A stretch of 64,000 nucleotides of DNA, taken from positions 1 to 64,000 of the forward strand of contig JAPLKG010000008.1 of assembly GCA_026388185.1 (NCBI GenBank), in the 5' to 3' direction. Positions 26,603 to 35,060 of this stretch are shown piece by piece. The first letter of the stretch is position 1, and each line of letters starts with the position of its first letter. This DNA comes from Candidatus Eisenbacteria bacterium (GTDB lineage: Bacteria; Eisenbacteria; RBG-16-71-46; JAFGJU01). Under the pieces are notes generated by a model that saw only the letters and a list, made by a program, of their open reading frames with translations, made no database searches and had not been told where the DNA came from. The translations under genes were made by a program, and so were the position numbers.

Positions 26603-28267
26603 GTGTTGGCAAGGGTTAGAAGCTGCGCGCTTGTGGGTATCGATGCATATTTCGTGGAGGTGGAAGTTGACGTCGGTAGAGGTCTTCCGAGTTTCTCGAC
26701 GGTCGGCCTTCCTGACGCTGCCGTGCGCGAGAGCCGGGAACGGGTTATTTCCGCCATAAGGAACAGCGGGCTGGAGCTTCCTCCGAGGAGGATAGTCGTG
26801 AACTTGGCTCCGGCAGACACGAGGAAGGAGGGCGCCGGGTTTGACCTCGCCGTCGCCGTTGGCCTTCTCAAGGCAACGGGTCAGCTCTGCGGTGGACACA
26901 TTTCTGATGATGGCGCCACCAGCGGCCCCTCTGCCGGCGCCGAGGTTATCTCGGACCAGATGGGCGACCGCACAGACGGCTGCGTCTTTGTGGGTGAGCT
27001 TTCGCTCGACGGCAGGGTGAGGCCTGTTCGCGGAGTCCTTTCGATGGCCCTTCTGGCGAGAGAGGCGAGCGTGCGTAGCATGATAGTGGCGGCGGAAAAC
27101 GGAGACGAGGCGTCGGTTGCGTTGGAAGAGAAGGTGCTCACTGCGGGCACCCTCATAGAAGTAGTGCGATTCCTCAGGGGAGAGCTGAAACTGGCTTCGC
27201 CCGCGAGAGCAGGCGTCGGCGAGGCAGCGTCTCCTCGCCCGCGTTCAGGTACCGCCGCCGCGTCGCCTCCGCCCGGTGAAGTGACGGCGAAGCGGACGCG
27301 CTCACTTCCCGACTTTTCCGAAGTGCGTGGCCAGCAACACGTGAGAAGAGCCCTCGAAGTTGCGGCGGCGGGAAATCACAACCTTATTATGATCGGGCCT
27401 CCTGGTTCCGGCAAGACCATGCTCGCGAGAAGAGTGCCCTCGATTCTCCCGCCGCTCACTACGGACGAGGCGATCGAAACCACCAGAATATACTCTGCCG
27501 CGGGGAGATTGCGCAGGGGTGTCGCACTCCTTTCGTCGAGACCGTTCAGGTCACCGCACCACACCGTGAGCGTTGCAGGCGCGATCGGGGGCGGCAACGT
27601 CCCTCGGCCGGGAGAGATCAGTCTTGCTCACAACGGTGTCCTTTTTCTGGACGAACTGCCGGAGTTCAGGCACGATGTGCTTGAGGCTCTGAGACAGCCG
27701 CTCGAAGAGGGAAGTCTGACCATATCAAGGGCAGGCGGGACGGTCTCGTTTCCCGCCAGGTTCATGCTCGTTGCCGCCTCGAACCCGTGTCCCTGTGGTC
27801 ACCTCACCGACCCCTTGAAGGAATGTCACTGCACTCCGACACAGATTAGAAACTACGTGGGAAAACTCTCCGGCCCGCTGCTCGACAGGATAGACATCCA
27901 CGTCTCCGTGCCGCGGGTCTCGTTTCGAGAGATCTCTCAGACCCAGGCCGGCGAAAGCTCGAGTAACGTGAGGGAGCGCGTGCTCGAAGTAAGAAGACTT
28001 CAGTCGGAGCGTTACGCAGAGGTTGCAGGCGTGCGCACGAACTCCGACCTGGGAGAGAGTCTCGTCACACATTTTTGCATTGTTGACGAGTCCGGACTCT
28101 CGATTCTCAGGGCCGCAATGGAGAGGCTTGGGTTGAGCGGGAGAGCGTTTCATCGGATTCTCAAGGTTGCTCGCACGATAGCCGATCTCGACGGCGCCGA
28201 GTTGCCACGCGCAGAGCATGTGGCGGAGGCGATCCAGTACAGGAGTCTTGACAGAGTGCAGGGATAG
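26603..28267 (+). CDS. comM: ComM/YifB family Mg-chelatase-like AAA+ helicase
   Basis: 554 residues: N-terminal ComM domain (LARVRSCALVGIDAY, VGLPDAAVRESRERV), AAA+ core with Walker A IGPPGSGKTMLARRVPSILP and Walker B FLDELPEF, and C-terminal lid (GRAFHRILKVARTIADL). ComM is a hexameric branch-migration helicase used in natural transformation. GTG 26603 gives the family-typical M-LARVRS start. A linker of about 45 residues rich in Ala/Pro/Gly (around 200-245) separates the domains. Confidence 0.95.
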   Translation: MLARVRSCALVGIDAYFVEVEVDVGRGLPSFSTVGLPDAAVRESRERVISAIRNSGLELPPRRIVVNLAPADTRKEGAGFDLAVAVGLLKATGQLCGGHISDDGATSGPSAGAEVISDQMGDRTDGCVFVGELSLDGRVRPVRGVLSMALLAREASVRSMIVAAENGDEASVALEEKVLTAGTLIEVVRFLRGELKLASPARAGVGEAASPRPRSGTAAASPPPGEVTAKRTRSLPDFSEVRGQQHVRRALEVAAAGNHNLIMIGPPGSGKTMLARRVPSILPPLTTDEAIETTRIYSAAGRLRRGVALLSSRPFRSPHHTVSVAGAIGGGNVPRPGEISLAHNGVLFLDELPEFRHDVLEALRQPLEEGSLTISRAGGTVSFPARFMLVAASNPCPCGHLTDPLKECHCTPTQIRNYVGKLSGPLLDRIDIHVSVPRVSFREISQTQAGESSSNVRERVLEVRRLQSERYAEVAGVRTNSDLGESLVTHFCIVDESGLSILRAAMERLGLSGRAFHRILKVARTIADLDGAELPRAEHVAEAIQYRSLDRVQG

Positions 28268-28272
28268 GCAAC

Positions 28273-28302
28273 GTTGACACGCTCCATCTCGCGTTGCTAT
28301 AC
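28273..28302 (+). promoter_or_regulatory. strong sigma70-type promoter for TPR/peptidase operon
   Basis: TTGACA (28273-28278), 18-base spacer, TATACT (28297-28302). The TPR gene start lies about 50 bases downstream. Confidence 0.7.
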
Positions 28303-28353
28303 TTAGGTCGATGTGACCCGACCAGAGAAACCGAAACCCACAGGAGGAGCGCC

Positions 28354-29118
28354 TTGAGAACAACTAATTGTACAAGAATGAGTCGGACGAAGCTGAACGG
28401 AGAGCCAAAGCCAAACAGGGGGCGACGCGTTCTCTTGCCAGTCGTTTTCCTGCTCGCCTTGGCGATCCTTCTCGGCCACGCCGTTTCTCAGGCAGACGAT
28501 AACTCGCCGAACAAGCGGCCATCCGCTTCAGGGCAACCGCCTGCGTCCCAGGAGCCTTCTCCCGCCCAGCAGGCGATAGAGGTCATGCGCGCAGAGATAG
28601 CGATCGACTCTCTCAATCCGCAGCTTCACTATGAGCTGGCAAATGCGCTGAGCGAAACAGAGAACAAAGACGGAGCTCTCTTACACTACGATAAGGCTTT
28701 GTTGCTCAAGCCCGATTTCAAGGAAGCCCTCGTCAACAAGGGAGCCGTCCTGAACGAGATGGGGTTTGTAACGGATGCGATAGCCTCATTTGAAAAGGCG
28801 CTCGCGTTGACCCCGCACGATACGAAGGCCTTGGTCAACTTGGGCAATTCGTTCTACGCCCTCCAGCGGTATGATGAGGCCGTCAAGCAATACGAGCTTT
28901 CCGTGGAGGCTGACAGCACTTTTGGTGAAGGTTACTATTACATCGGTGTTGCCTTCGCGGATGCCGGCATATTTCGGGAAGCCGTAAGAGAGTGGGAAAA
29001 GATAATCCAGGTCGCACCGAACTCTGAGGCCGCCAAGACCGCCAGAGAGAACATTGACACGGTGAAGAAGTTTCTCTCATCGGAGACGCAGCCTCGTAAT
29101 AAGCCCACGACGGAGTAA
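28354..29118 (+). CDS. membrane-anchored TPR protein
   Basis: 254 residues from TTG 28354, chosen for AGGAGGAG just upstream. A basic N-terminus is followed by one hydrophobic segment (about 31-50, VLLPVVFLLALAILLGHAV) and a Pro/Ser/Gln-rich linker. Then come about four tetratricopeptide repeats (about 88-225; typical spacing LHYELANALSETENKDGALLHY..., ALVNKGAVLNEMG, ALVNLGNSFYALQRYDEAV, GYYYIGVAFADAG). It probably presents a TPR scaffold outside the inner membrane. First gene of a three-gene unit with the clan CD peptidase and the small basic protein. Confidence 0.8.
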   Translation: MRTTNCTRMSRTKLNGEPKPNRGRRVLLPVVFLLALAILLGHAVSQADDNSPNKRPSASGQPPASQEPSPAQQAIEVMRAEIAIDSLNPQLHYELANALSETENKDGALLHYDKALLLKPDFKEALVNKGAVLNEMGFVTDAIASFEKALALTPHDTKALVNLGNSFYALQRYDEAVKQYELSVEADSTFGEGYYYIGVAFADAGIFREAVREWEKIIQVAPNSEAAKTARENIDTVKKFLSSETQPRNKPTTE

Positions 29119-29138
29119 TCCGGGCAGGACGAAGTAAC

Positions 29139-30467
29139 GTGAGCCGGGAGCAATTACTTTTGGTTTCCAGCCTTGAGAAGCTCAGGCGGAGGTACGGCCA
29201 AGCAGGGCTCGACAGGCTAACGCGCTCGCTCGAAAGATATCGAGACTGCCTTTCTAAGAGAAAGATCGGGCTCACAGCCGCGTTTATTGACGACGGGGCC
29301 TCGATCACACAGTTTGGTCTCAAGCCTCTGAAGGCAATCACGTCTGCCTCCGCAAAGAATGCGATCGATCACATAGTTGCCAGGCTCTCGACGTCGCGTG
29401 ATGCCGGTCCGGACTCGGCTCGCAACACTAGTCCCAAGACTGCACGCGATGCGAGACGAGAACCACCGCGGACAGTCACGCCAAGGCCGTCGCACGACTC
29501 CAACGTCTCGATATTGATTCTTGGAGGAGGTGAAGTGATCCCGTACTTCAGGTTGTCCAACCCCGCTTTTGATTCTGATAGTTTTGTGCTCTCCGACAAT
29601 CCTTATGGTTGTCCAGGCGGGATCGTGAGCACCGAGAAGTGTCTTCTCCCGGAGAGGCCCGTGGGGCGCATGCCTGATGGAAGCGGGTCGGACGTTCACG
29701 TTCTACTGACCCAGATAGACACTGCTTGTGAAGGGGCCGTCTGGCTCTCCACCCATCCTCTCGGCCGGAAGAAGAGTTCGCTCGGTTACACGGCGGCGAT
29801 CTGGAAGAGAGCGTCACGAGAGGTGTGGCGAGACATCGGCTTCACAGGGAATCTTAAGGTGTGTCCCCCTCTTTCTCACGTTGACGTCACGGCGGAGTGG
29901 TTTGGCGGCAAGAACTTTCTGTACTTTAACGTTCACGGCTCTGACACCGCCCCCTACTGGTTTGGTCAGGCCGGCTCGAGCTTTCCGACGGCACTCTCGC
30001 CCGTAAACGTCAATCGCTTGAGTCACGAGAAAAGCATGATTGTGACGGAGGCCTGCTACGGCGCCATAGAAATGGACAGAAACAGGGACACGTCAATCTC
30101 GCTTGCCTTTCTATCGTCCGGTTCTGCTTGTGTGGTCGGGTCGACTTGCACGGCTTACGGCGCACTCGCACCGCCAGTGAGCGAGGCGGATCTGATCGCA
30201 CTGAACTTTTTCAGGAATGTGCACAAGGGCATGGCCTTCGGGAAGGCGCTTACCGGCGCCAGGGCACAGCTTGCCGCCCTGGCAGTTTCGAGACAAGGCT
30301 ATCTGGACGAGGACGACAAGAAGACGCTTCTGCAATTCGTTCTGTTCGGAGATCCTACCGTAAGTATTTTACCTATTTCCCCAGGAAGTGGTGAGGATGC
30401 CAAAGACACTAGGCCCAACAGGGGGCTCAGGAAAGACCGAGCCAGCAAGAGTTTCAAGAAGGAGTGA
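29139..30467 (+). CDS. clan CD (C25/caspase-fold) cysteine peptidase-like protein
   Basis: 442 residues, no signal peptide. The core (about 125-420) has the gingipain/C25 pattern: ILGGGEVIPYFRL, SDNPYGC, LLPERPVGRMPDG, then the catalytic His in YFNVHGSD (His266) and catalytic Cys in MIVTEACYGA (Cys306), 40 residues apart, and a C-terminal LFGDPTVSILP typical of CHAT/C25 folds. The first ~75 residues are helical (SSLEKLRRRYGQAGL) and unrecognised; a Ser/Arg/Thr-rich linker follows. GTG start 29139. The downstream small gene starts inside its 3' end. Homologs with this fold are normally secreted, so a cytoplasmic form suggests regulated proteolysis. Substrate unknown. Confidence 0.75.
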   Translation: MSREQLLLVSSLEKLRRRYGQAGLDRLTRSLERYRDCLSKRKIGLTAAFIDDGASITQFGLKPLKAITSASAKNAIDHIVARLSTSRDAGPDSARNTSPKTARDARREPPRTVTPRPSHDSNVSILILGGGEVIPYFRLSNPAFDSDSFVLSDNPYGCPGGIVSTEKCLLPERPVGRMPDGSGSDVHVLLTQIDTACEGAVWLSTHPLGRKKSSLGYTAAIWKRASREVWRDIGFTGNLKVCPPLSHVDVTAEWFGGKNFLYFNVHGSDTAPYWFGQAGSSFPTALSPVNVNRLSHEKSMIVTEACYGAIEMDRNRDTSISLAFLSSGSACVVGSTCTAYGALAPPVSEADLIALNFFRNVHKGMAFGKALTGARAQLAALAVSRQGYLDEDDKKTLLQFVLFGDPTVSILPISPGSGEDAKDTRPNRGLRKDRASKSFKKE

Positions 30468-30891
30468 AATCCGGAAGGGCGCGAAGAAGTCCGGCCCGAG
30501 AGAGGGGGCGAGAAGGCCCGCGGCAGGCGGGGTCGCGACGAGCCTCAGGGTAGAAGGAGGCGCGGGCAGACCGAAAGCCGTTGCCCCCCGTGTTCTGGAC
30601 AGCGTCAGGAAGGAGATAGTCTCCAGGTTTCCAGAAATGAAAGGTGTGCGTCCTTCGGTCGTAAGACGCAAGGTGCCTGCCGACGTCGGCATAGTCGACA
30701 TGATCGGAAGGATAAACGGTGAGCTCGGCGCAACGCTCGCAAGAATGAAGACGACCGCTCGCAAAGTAGAACTCTACTGCGCTTCTTTTGAGAAGAAGAT
30801 CAAGACGTCGGGCGGCAGTACATTTCAGAAAATCGTGCGTGTGACCTTTGACAAAGAGGGTCACATACTCAAGCTGATCTCGTCTAAGTGA
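30397..30891 (+). CDS. small basic protein overlapping the peptidase gene
   Basis: 164 residues, unrecognised. ATG 30397 lies 71 bases inside the peptidase gene, with AGGAAG upstream. The first ~65 residues are Arg/Lys/Gly/Pro-rich and likely disordered; the rest looks structured (IVDMIGRINGELGATLARMK, then KVELYCASFEKKIKTSGGST and two beta-like strands, IVRVTFDKEGHILKLIS). The overlap implies coupled translation with the peptidase, so it could be a substrate, inhibitor or partner; this is inference. Confidence 0.65.
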   Translation: MPKTLGPTGGSGKTEPARVSRRSEIRKGAKKSGPREGARRPAAGGVATSLRVEGGAGRPKAVAPRVLDSVRKEIVSRFPEMKGVRPSVVRRKVPADVGIVDMIGRINGELGATLARMKTTARKVELYCASFEKKIKTSGGSTFQKIVRVTFDKEGHILKLISSK

Positions 30892-31003
30892 CCGGACGCG
30901 CAGCACGGCACTCGTGCGCTGCTCGTGCCATCGCAGCAAGGGCACGTCGGGAAATGGTAGCGTCCAGTGTTTTGTGCAAGAGTCACTTTTGAGTGCGTGC
31001 GGC

Positions 31004-31033
31004 TTGACAAAGAACCAGGACCTCTGTTAGGTT
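31004..31033 (+). promoter_or_regulatory. promoter for TPR lipoprotein gene
   Basis: TTGACA (31004-31009), 18-base spacer, TAGGTT (31028-31033), about 85 bases before the lipoprotein start. The -10 is imperfect. Confidence 0.45.
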
Positions 31034-31117
31034 TGTCGAAAGGCGAAAGTCTACTCTTTAGAGGCCAGACTGCAGAGGCTAGACTGCGGAGGTGCAGTCA
31101 CGAAAGGAGTGAAGGAG

Positions 31118-32326
31118 ATGCCTAGATTTACGGTGAGAGGTGTGCACCTCGGGTTTGTACTCCTGTTGGTCGCCTTTCTGATCTCCTGCGGATGCGGTCC
31201 TCGTGCAGCAAGTGTCAAGCCTTCCTTTGCCGCTGATACCGCAGTGGAGAAGAAGCCTGCCTCGGAGTCCAAAGAGACGGCGAAGCCGGTTACCTCCTTG
31301 CAGGACGAAGCGCGGAAGGCGTATCAGATGGGGGCGCAGTATGAGATCGACAAGAAGTACGTCGAGGCTGCTGCCGCCTTCAGGGACGCCATCGAACTGG
31401 ACCCTGAATTCGCCGACGCCTACGCTCATCTTGGCTTCGCTCAGATAGAGCTCAAGGATTATCCCGAAGCCATTCATGCCTTCAAGAGGCTGTTGGAGAT
31501 AACGCCGCAGGAGCCCGACAAACTGGCCGCTGTCCACTCGGACCTTGGTTACGCATACGGACTCAACAGGGATCTGGACCGTGCCATAACAGAGTACAGG
31601 AAAGTGGTCGAGCTCACTCCCCACAATTCCGAAGCATTTGCAACGCTTGCCTTCACGTACGGAGAAAAGGGACTCATAGCCGAGGCGGTCGCCGCATATC
31701 AGAGGTCCCTCGAGATCAGACCTGACAACAAGGAGACGATGAGGGCATTCGGAACGCTGTGCAGGGACAACAACCTGTTCGTTGAAGCGACCAACGTCTA
31801 CGAACGACTCTACCGGGCCGACGAAAACGACGTTCAGGCCATACGGTCGCTGGCGTGGCTTTACTTGAAGCTTGAGGCGTATACTAGAGCGATCGACATG
31901 TACAAGAAGCTTCTTACTCTTGAACCCGAAGGCGCCGGCGAGAGGCTCAACCTGGCAATCGCATACGAGAAAAACTCGCAGCCCGACTCGGCTATTGTCC
32001 AGTATGAGAAGGTGATTCAGGTTCAGCCGGAAAACTCACAACTTTACTGTAATCTCGCTTTCCTTTATTCGGACGCCAAGAAGGCCGCGCAGGCGATCGA
32101 AGTCGCCAAGAAGGGTCTCCAGTTGAAGCCCGACGACGCGTGCCTGACGTGCGCTTGGGCAAGGGCGCTCGAGAAGATGACTGACTATGAGGGTGCGATC
32201 GAGAAGTTCCAACTCGTGGTGAATGATGCTCAGTGGGGCGATTACGCAAAGAAACAGATAGACAGACAGCAGAAGCTCATCAAGAGAAGAGAGGCATTGA
32301 AGGAGAAGGAAGAGCTCGGCTACTAG
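31118..32326 (+). CDS. TPR repeat lipoprotein
   Basis: 402 residues. Signal with lipobox: FVLLLVAFLISC then GCG, so Cys near residue 26 should be lipidated. About nine TPR units fill residues 65-385 (for example AYAHLGFAQIELKDYPEAIHA, SEAFATLAFTYGEKGLIAEA). ATG 31118 is preferred because AAGGAG lies 8 bases upstream; a GTG at 31109 is also in frame. Likely an envelope scaffold; such proteins can join outer-membrane assembly or secretion machines, but nothing here identifies the partner. Confidence 0.85.
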   Translation: MPRFTVRGVHLGFVLLLVAFLISCGCGPRAASVKPSFAADTAVEKKPASESKETAKPVTSLQDEARKAYQMGAQYEIDKKYVEAAAAFRDAIELDPEFADAYAHLGFAQIELKDYPEAIHAFKRLLEITPQEPDKLAAVHSDLGYAYGLNRDLDRAITEYRKVVELTPHNSEAFATLAFTYGEKGLIAEAVAAYQRSLEIRPDNKETMRAFGTLCRDNNLFVEATNVYERLYRADENDVQAIRSLAWLYLKLEAYTRAIDMYKKLLTLEPEGAGERLNLAIAYEKNSQPDSAIVQYEKVIQVQPENSQLYCNLAFLYSDAKKAAQAIEVAKKGLQLKPDDACLTCAWARALEKMTDYEGAIEKFQLVVNDAQWGDYAKKQIDRQQKLIKRREALKEKEELGY

Positions 32327-32427
32327 CAATTGTGCGCGGCCCTCGAGACCGGGTGCTCAGGGCGTTGGTTCGGCGACTTCCAGTCTGTTGTCTAAGGATC
32401 CGGCCCTCCCGGCCGACGGAGGAAACG

Positions 32428-33150
32428 ATGAAACGCATTCTTGCTCTCGCTCTGATCGTGTCCGTCCTTCTTTTTCTGATCGGTCTTGCGGCTACCTGCA
32501 CGTCCGCGGACGAGAAGGAGCAGCCCAAGAAAACGGAGCCTTCGGCCAAGTCCGAGGCAAAGGAGACTGGAAAGAGTACAGCCATGCAGAAACCCAACTC
32601 GGCCGACGAAGTAGCCATACTGGAAACCAACTACGGAACAATGGTGGCAGAGTTTTTCCCCAAGGACGCTCCTGGTCACGTGGCGAACTTCAAGAAGCTT
32701 GCGAGACAGGGTTTCTATGACGGAACCAAGTTTCACAGAATCATAAAGGGTTTCATGATTCAGAGTGGAGATCCGAACACGAAGGGCCCGAACGTTGACA
32801 CCTACGGCACGGGCGGTCCCGGCTACACGATCAAGGCCGAATTCAACGCCAGAAAACACGTCAAGGGCATCCTGTCGATGGCAAGATCGCAGGACCCAAA
32901 CAGCGCCGGCTCACAATTCTTCATCTGTCTGGCCGCACAGCCGGGGCTTGATGGCAAATACACGGTATTCGGGCAGCTCATTAGAGGTGCGGACGTGCTT
33001 GAGACTATCGGAAACGTCAAGGTAAAACCCGGTAAGTTCGGCGAGAACAGCGTTCCCGTGAATCCGGTATTGCTCAAGAAGGTGACGATCGCACCCAGAT
33101 CGGAGCTCCAGAAGGCCAAGAAGACGGGACCGGAAGAGGGCACCAAGTAG
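32428..33150 (+). CDS. exported cyclophilin-type peptidyl-prolyl isomerase
   Basis: 240 residues: signal sequence (ILALALIVSVLLFLIGLAATC, possibly a lipobox-like LAATC), a Lys/Glu/Pro-rich linker, then a cyclophilin domain (about 65-215) with TKFHRIIKGFMIQSGDP, GYTIKAEF, GILSMARSQDPNSAGSQFFI and DGKYTVFGQL. The active-site Arg in FHRI and the Gln of the SQFF segment are present. Assists folding outside the cytoplasm. ATG 32428 follows CGGAGGAAACG. A clear terminator follows. Confidence 0.92.
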   Translation: MKRILALALIVSVLLFLIGLAATCTSADEKEQPKKTEPSAKSEAKETGKSTAMQKPNSADEVAILETNYGTMVAEFFPKDAPGHVANFKKLARQGFYDGTKFHRIIKGFMIQSGDPNTKGPNVDTYGTGGPGYTIKAEFNARKHVKGILSMARSQDPNSAGSQFFICLAAQPGLDGKYTVFGQLIRGADVLETIGNVKVKPGKFGENSVPVNPVLLKKVTIAPRSELQKAKKTGPEEGTK

Positions 33151-33186
33151 TCGCGGTTCGACCGCGCCGGATGCCCCCCATCTTCA

Positions 33187-33215
33187 GAAAGGGAGAACGG
33201 CAAGTTCTCCCTTTC
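33187..33215 (+). terminator. intrinsic terminator after the isomerase gene
   Basis: Perfect 12-bp stem GAAAGGGAGAAC / GTTCTCCCTTTC with loop GGCAA; the 3' arm itself ends in a T-rich CCCTTTC run. Confidence 0.75.
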
Positions 33216-33230
33216 GCATTGCCCCAGGAA

Positions 33231-33263
33231 GTACTTGACGAAAATTGTCAACTAATGTATCCT
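33231..33263 (+). promoter_or_regulatory. iscR promoter overlapped by an IscR type-1-like operator
   Basis: Promoter: TTGACG (33235-33240), 17 bases, TATCCT (33258-33263). The -35 lies in an inverted repeat TTGAC-N7-GTCAA (33235-33251). The 25 bases 33231-33255 agree at about 21 positions with the E. coli type-1 IscR consensus as I recall it (ATASYYGACTRWWWYAGTCRRSTAT). This predicts [2Fe-2S]-IscR autorepression of iscR-iscS-iscU-mnmA. Confidence 0.7.
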
Positions 33264-33273
33264 GAGTGGCGCT

Positions 33274-33372
33274 ATGGGACCGGGAAGGGTGTGTCTGGTC
33301 TATCCCGCCGCTAGAGACGGCGTCTGCAGGCTCGTGTATACATCCATCGGCATCCGCAAGGGCAACATCTAA
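33274..33372 (+). CDS. possible 32-aa leader peptide ORF before iscR
   Basis: ATG 33274 to TAA 33372, filling the whole leader between the predicted transcription start (about 33270) and the iscR ribosome site. Two cysteines (VCLVYP and GVCRLV). No good ribosome site, so translation would be nearly leaderless. Speculative. Confidence 0.25.
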   Translation: MGPGRVCLVYPAARDGVCRLVYTSIGIRKGNI

Positions 33373-33383
33373 AGAGGCACATT

Positions 33384-33854
33384 ATGAGGCTCTCGACTGC
33401 GGCCGGACGCTACGGAGTCCGTGCAATGTTCGACCTCGCGCTTCACTACGGCGACGGACCGGTGCCCGGGAAAACGATCTCGGAACGGCAGAATATTACT
33501 CTTCCTTACCTCGAGCAACTCATGACGTCGTTGAGGAGAAGTGGGCTTGTGCGCAGCGTCCGCGGTCCGCACGGCGGCTACGTTCTGGCGCGGAACCCGT
33601 CCACCGTCAAGGTCGGAGAGATAATCAGATCCCTCGAGGGTCCCATCGAAATCACCTACTGTGTGGGTCAGACAGACCGGTCGAACAAGTGTTTGAACGC
33701 CGAGGGTTGCGTGAGTCAAATACTCTTGAGGAAGCTCAACGTACAGCTCAAGGCGGCGCTCGACAGCACAACGCTCAGCGATTTGTGTGCAGAAGCAGGT
33801 TCCGGTGTCTGTCCCACCGGAGGTTCTGCCAAGCGCGGAGTGAGGAGGAAGTAG
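33384..33854 (+). CDS. iscR: Rrf2-family Fe-S regulator, IscR-type
   Basis: 156 residues. Winged helix with the Rrf2 start MRLSTAAGRYGVRAMFDLAL and recognition-wing segment VRGPHGGYVLAR. The three cluster cysteines are present in ITYCVGQTDRSNKCLNAEGC (C-x9-C-x5-C, close to IscR). Expected to sense [2Fe-2S] supply and repress its own operon through the upstream inverted repeat. Followed 3 bases later by the cysteine desulfurase gene. A Gly/Cys-containing tail (GSGVCPTGG) is extra. Confidence 0.9.
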   Translation: MRLSTAAGRYGVRAMFDLALHYGDGPVPGKTISERQNITLPYLEQLMTSLRRSGLVRSVRGPHGGYVLARNPSTVKVGEIIRSLEGPIEITYCVGQTDRSNKCLNAEGCVSQILLRKLNVQLKAALDSTTLSDLCAEAGSGVCPTGGSAKRGVRRK

Positions 33855-33857
33855 TCT

Positions 33858-35042
33858 GTGCGTAAGGTGTATCTGGATCACAATGCCACGACGCCGGTAC
33901 GCCCCGAAGTGATAGAAGCGATGCTTCCGTTCATGAGCGAACGCTTCGGCAATCCCTCGAGCGTTCACTCTTTTGGACAGGATGCGCGTGAAGTGATGGA
34001 AAGAGCGAGAGAGACCGTGGCCGGTGCCCTCGGGGCCAGGAAGGACGAGATCGTATTTACGAGCGGCGGAACCGAGTCCGACAACCTCGCAATCACCGGA
34101 ACGGTCGGAGCTCTCTGCAAGAAGGGGAAGCACATAGTTACCAGCAAGATAGAGCATCACGCAGTCCTTGCCACGTGCGAGCATCTGGCAAGCATCGGCT
34201 TTGAAACAACCGAGGTGCCGTGCGACAAGTACGGCATCATTGACCCCGAGGACGTACGGCGTTCGATAAGGACTGACACCATTCTCGTCACTATTATGCA
34301 TGCCAACAACGAGGTTGGAACAGTTCAGCCCGTGGAGCAAATCGCCGAGATCGTGCGAGGGAAGGGTATCGTATTTCACAGCGACGCGGTTCAGTCTTTG
34401 GGAAAAGTGAACCTCGACACGAGCAAACTCGCGGCCAATCTTCTTTCCGTCTCGTCGCACAAGATTTACGGTCCCAAGGGCGTGGGCGCGCTGTACGTGA
34501 GAAGAGGCACCCCCTTGTCTGCCACCACCTTTGGAGGCCATCACGAAAAGAGAAGAAGAGCCGGCACGGAGAACGTCCCCGGAATCGTAGGCTTTGCCAA
34601 GGCCGTCGAGCTTGCTTCTCGGGACATTGAGCCCAGAAACACGAAAATGCTCTCTTTGAGGAACAGACTCGAAGATGGCATAATGTCCACCATAGCCAAC
34701 GTGAGGTTGAACGGGCACCCGACAAAGAGACTTCCCAACACGCTCAATGTCTCGTTTGAGTTCGTTGAGGGAGAATCTCTGGTCTTGAGCCTTGACATGG
34801 AGGGGATTGCCGTGTCGAGCGGCTCCGCGTGCACCTCCGGTTCCCTCGAACCTTCGCACGTACTGCTCGCCATGGGCGTGCCTCCGGATGTCGCACAGGG
34901 TTCGGTGCGATTCAGCCTCGGGCAGGACAACATCGAGGCCGACATAGATTACGTTCTCGAAATTCTGCCGCGCATTGTGGAGAGGCTGAGGAGTATTTCT
35001 CCTCTTTTCAAGAAGAGTGGCGCGGGAACTGGTGGAAGATAG
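33858..35042 (+). CDS. iscS: cysteine desulfurase (IscS/NifS)
   Basis: 394 residues, PLP enzyme releasing sulfur from cysteine. Visible: IEHHAVL (PLP-stacking His), the Schiff-base Lys in SSHKIYGPKGVGALYV, and the catalytic loop SSGSACTSGSLEPSHVL with the persulfide Cys. The short loop and adjacency to iscU suit NifS/IscS rather than SufS. GTG start 33858 with AGGAGGA upstream. Supplies sulfur to IscU and probably to MnmA. Confidence 0.95.
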   Translation: MRKVYLDHNATTPVRPEVIEAMLPFMSERFGNPSSVHSFGQDAREVMERARETVAGALGARKDEIVFTSGGTESDNLAITGTVGALCKKGKHIVTSKIEHHAVLATCEHLASIGFETTEVPCDKYGIIDPEDVRRSIRTDTILVTIMHANNEVGTVQPVEQIAEIVRGKGIVFHSDAVQSLGKVNLDTSKLAANLLSVSSHKIYGPKGVGALYVRRGTPLSATTFGGHHEKRRRAGTENVPGIVGFAKAVELASRDIEPRNTKMLSLRNRLEDGIMSTIANVRLNGHPTKRLPNTLNVSFEFVEGESLVLSLDMEGIAVSSGSACTSGSLEPSHVLLAMGVPPDVAQGSVRFSLGQDNIEADIDYVLEILPRIVERLRSISPLFKKSGAGTGGR

Positions 35043-35060
35043 AAGAAGGAGAGCAGGGGC

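Noticed and set aside
29139-30467. TPR-CHAT/Craspase component
   Set aside because: No Cas7-11-like effector or CRISPR array is present; only the caspase fold and a nearby TPR protein are shared.
30900-30945. Terminator after the small basic protein gene
   Set aside because: A GC-rich imperfect hairpin exists (GCAGC/GCTGC) but there is no T-run and the stem is interrupted.
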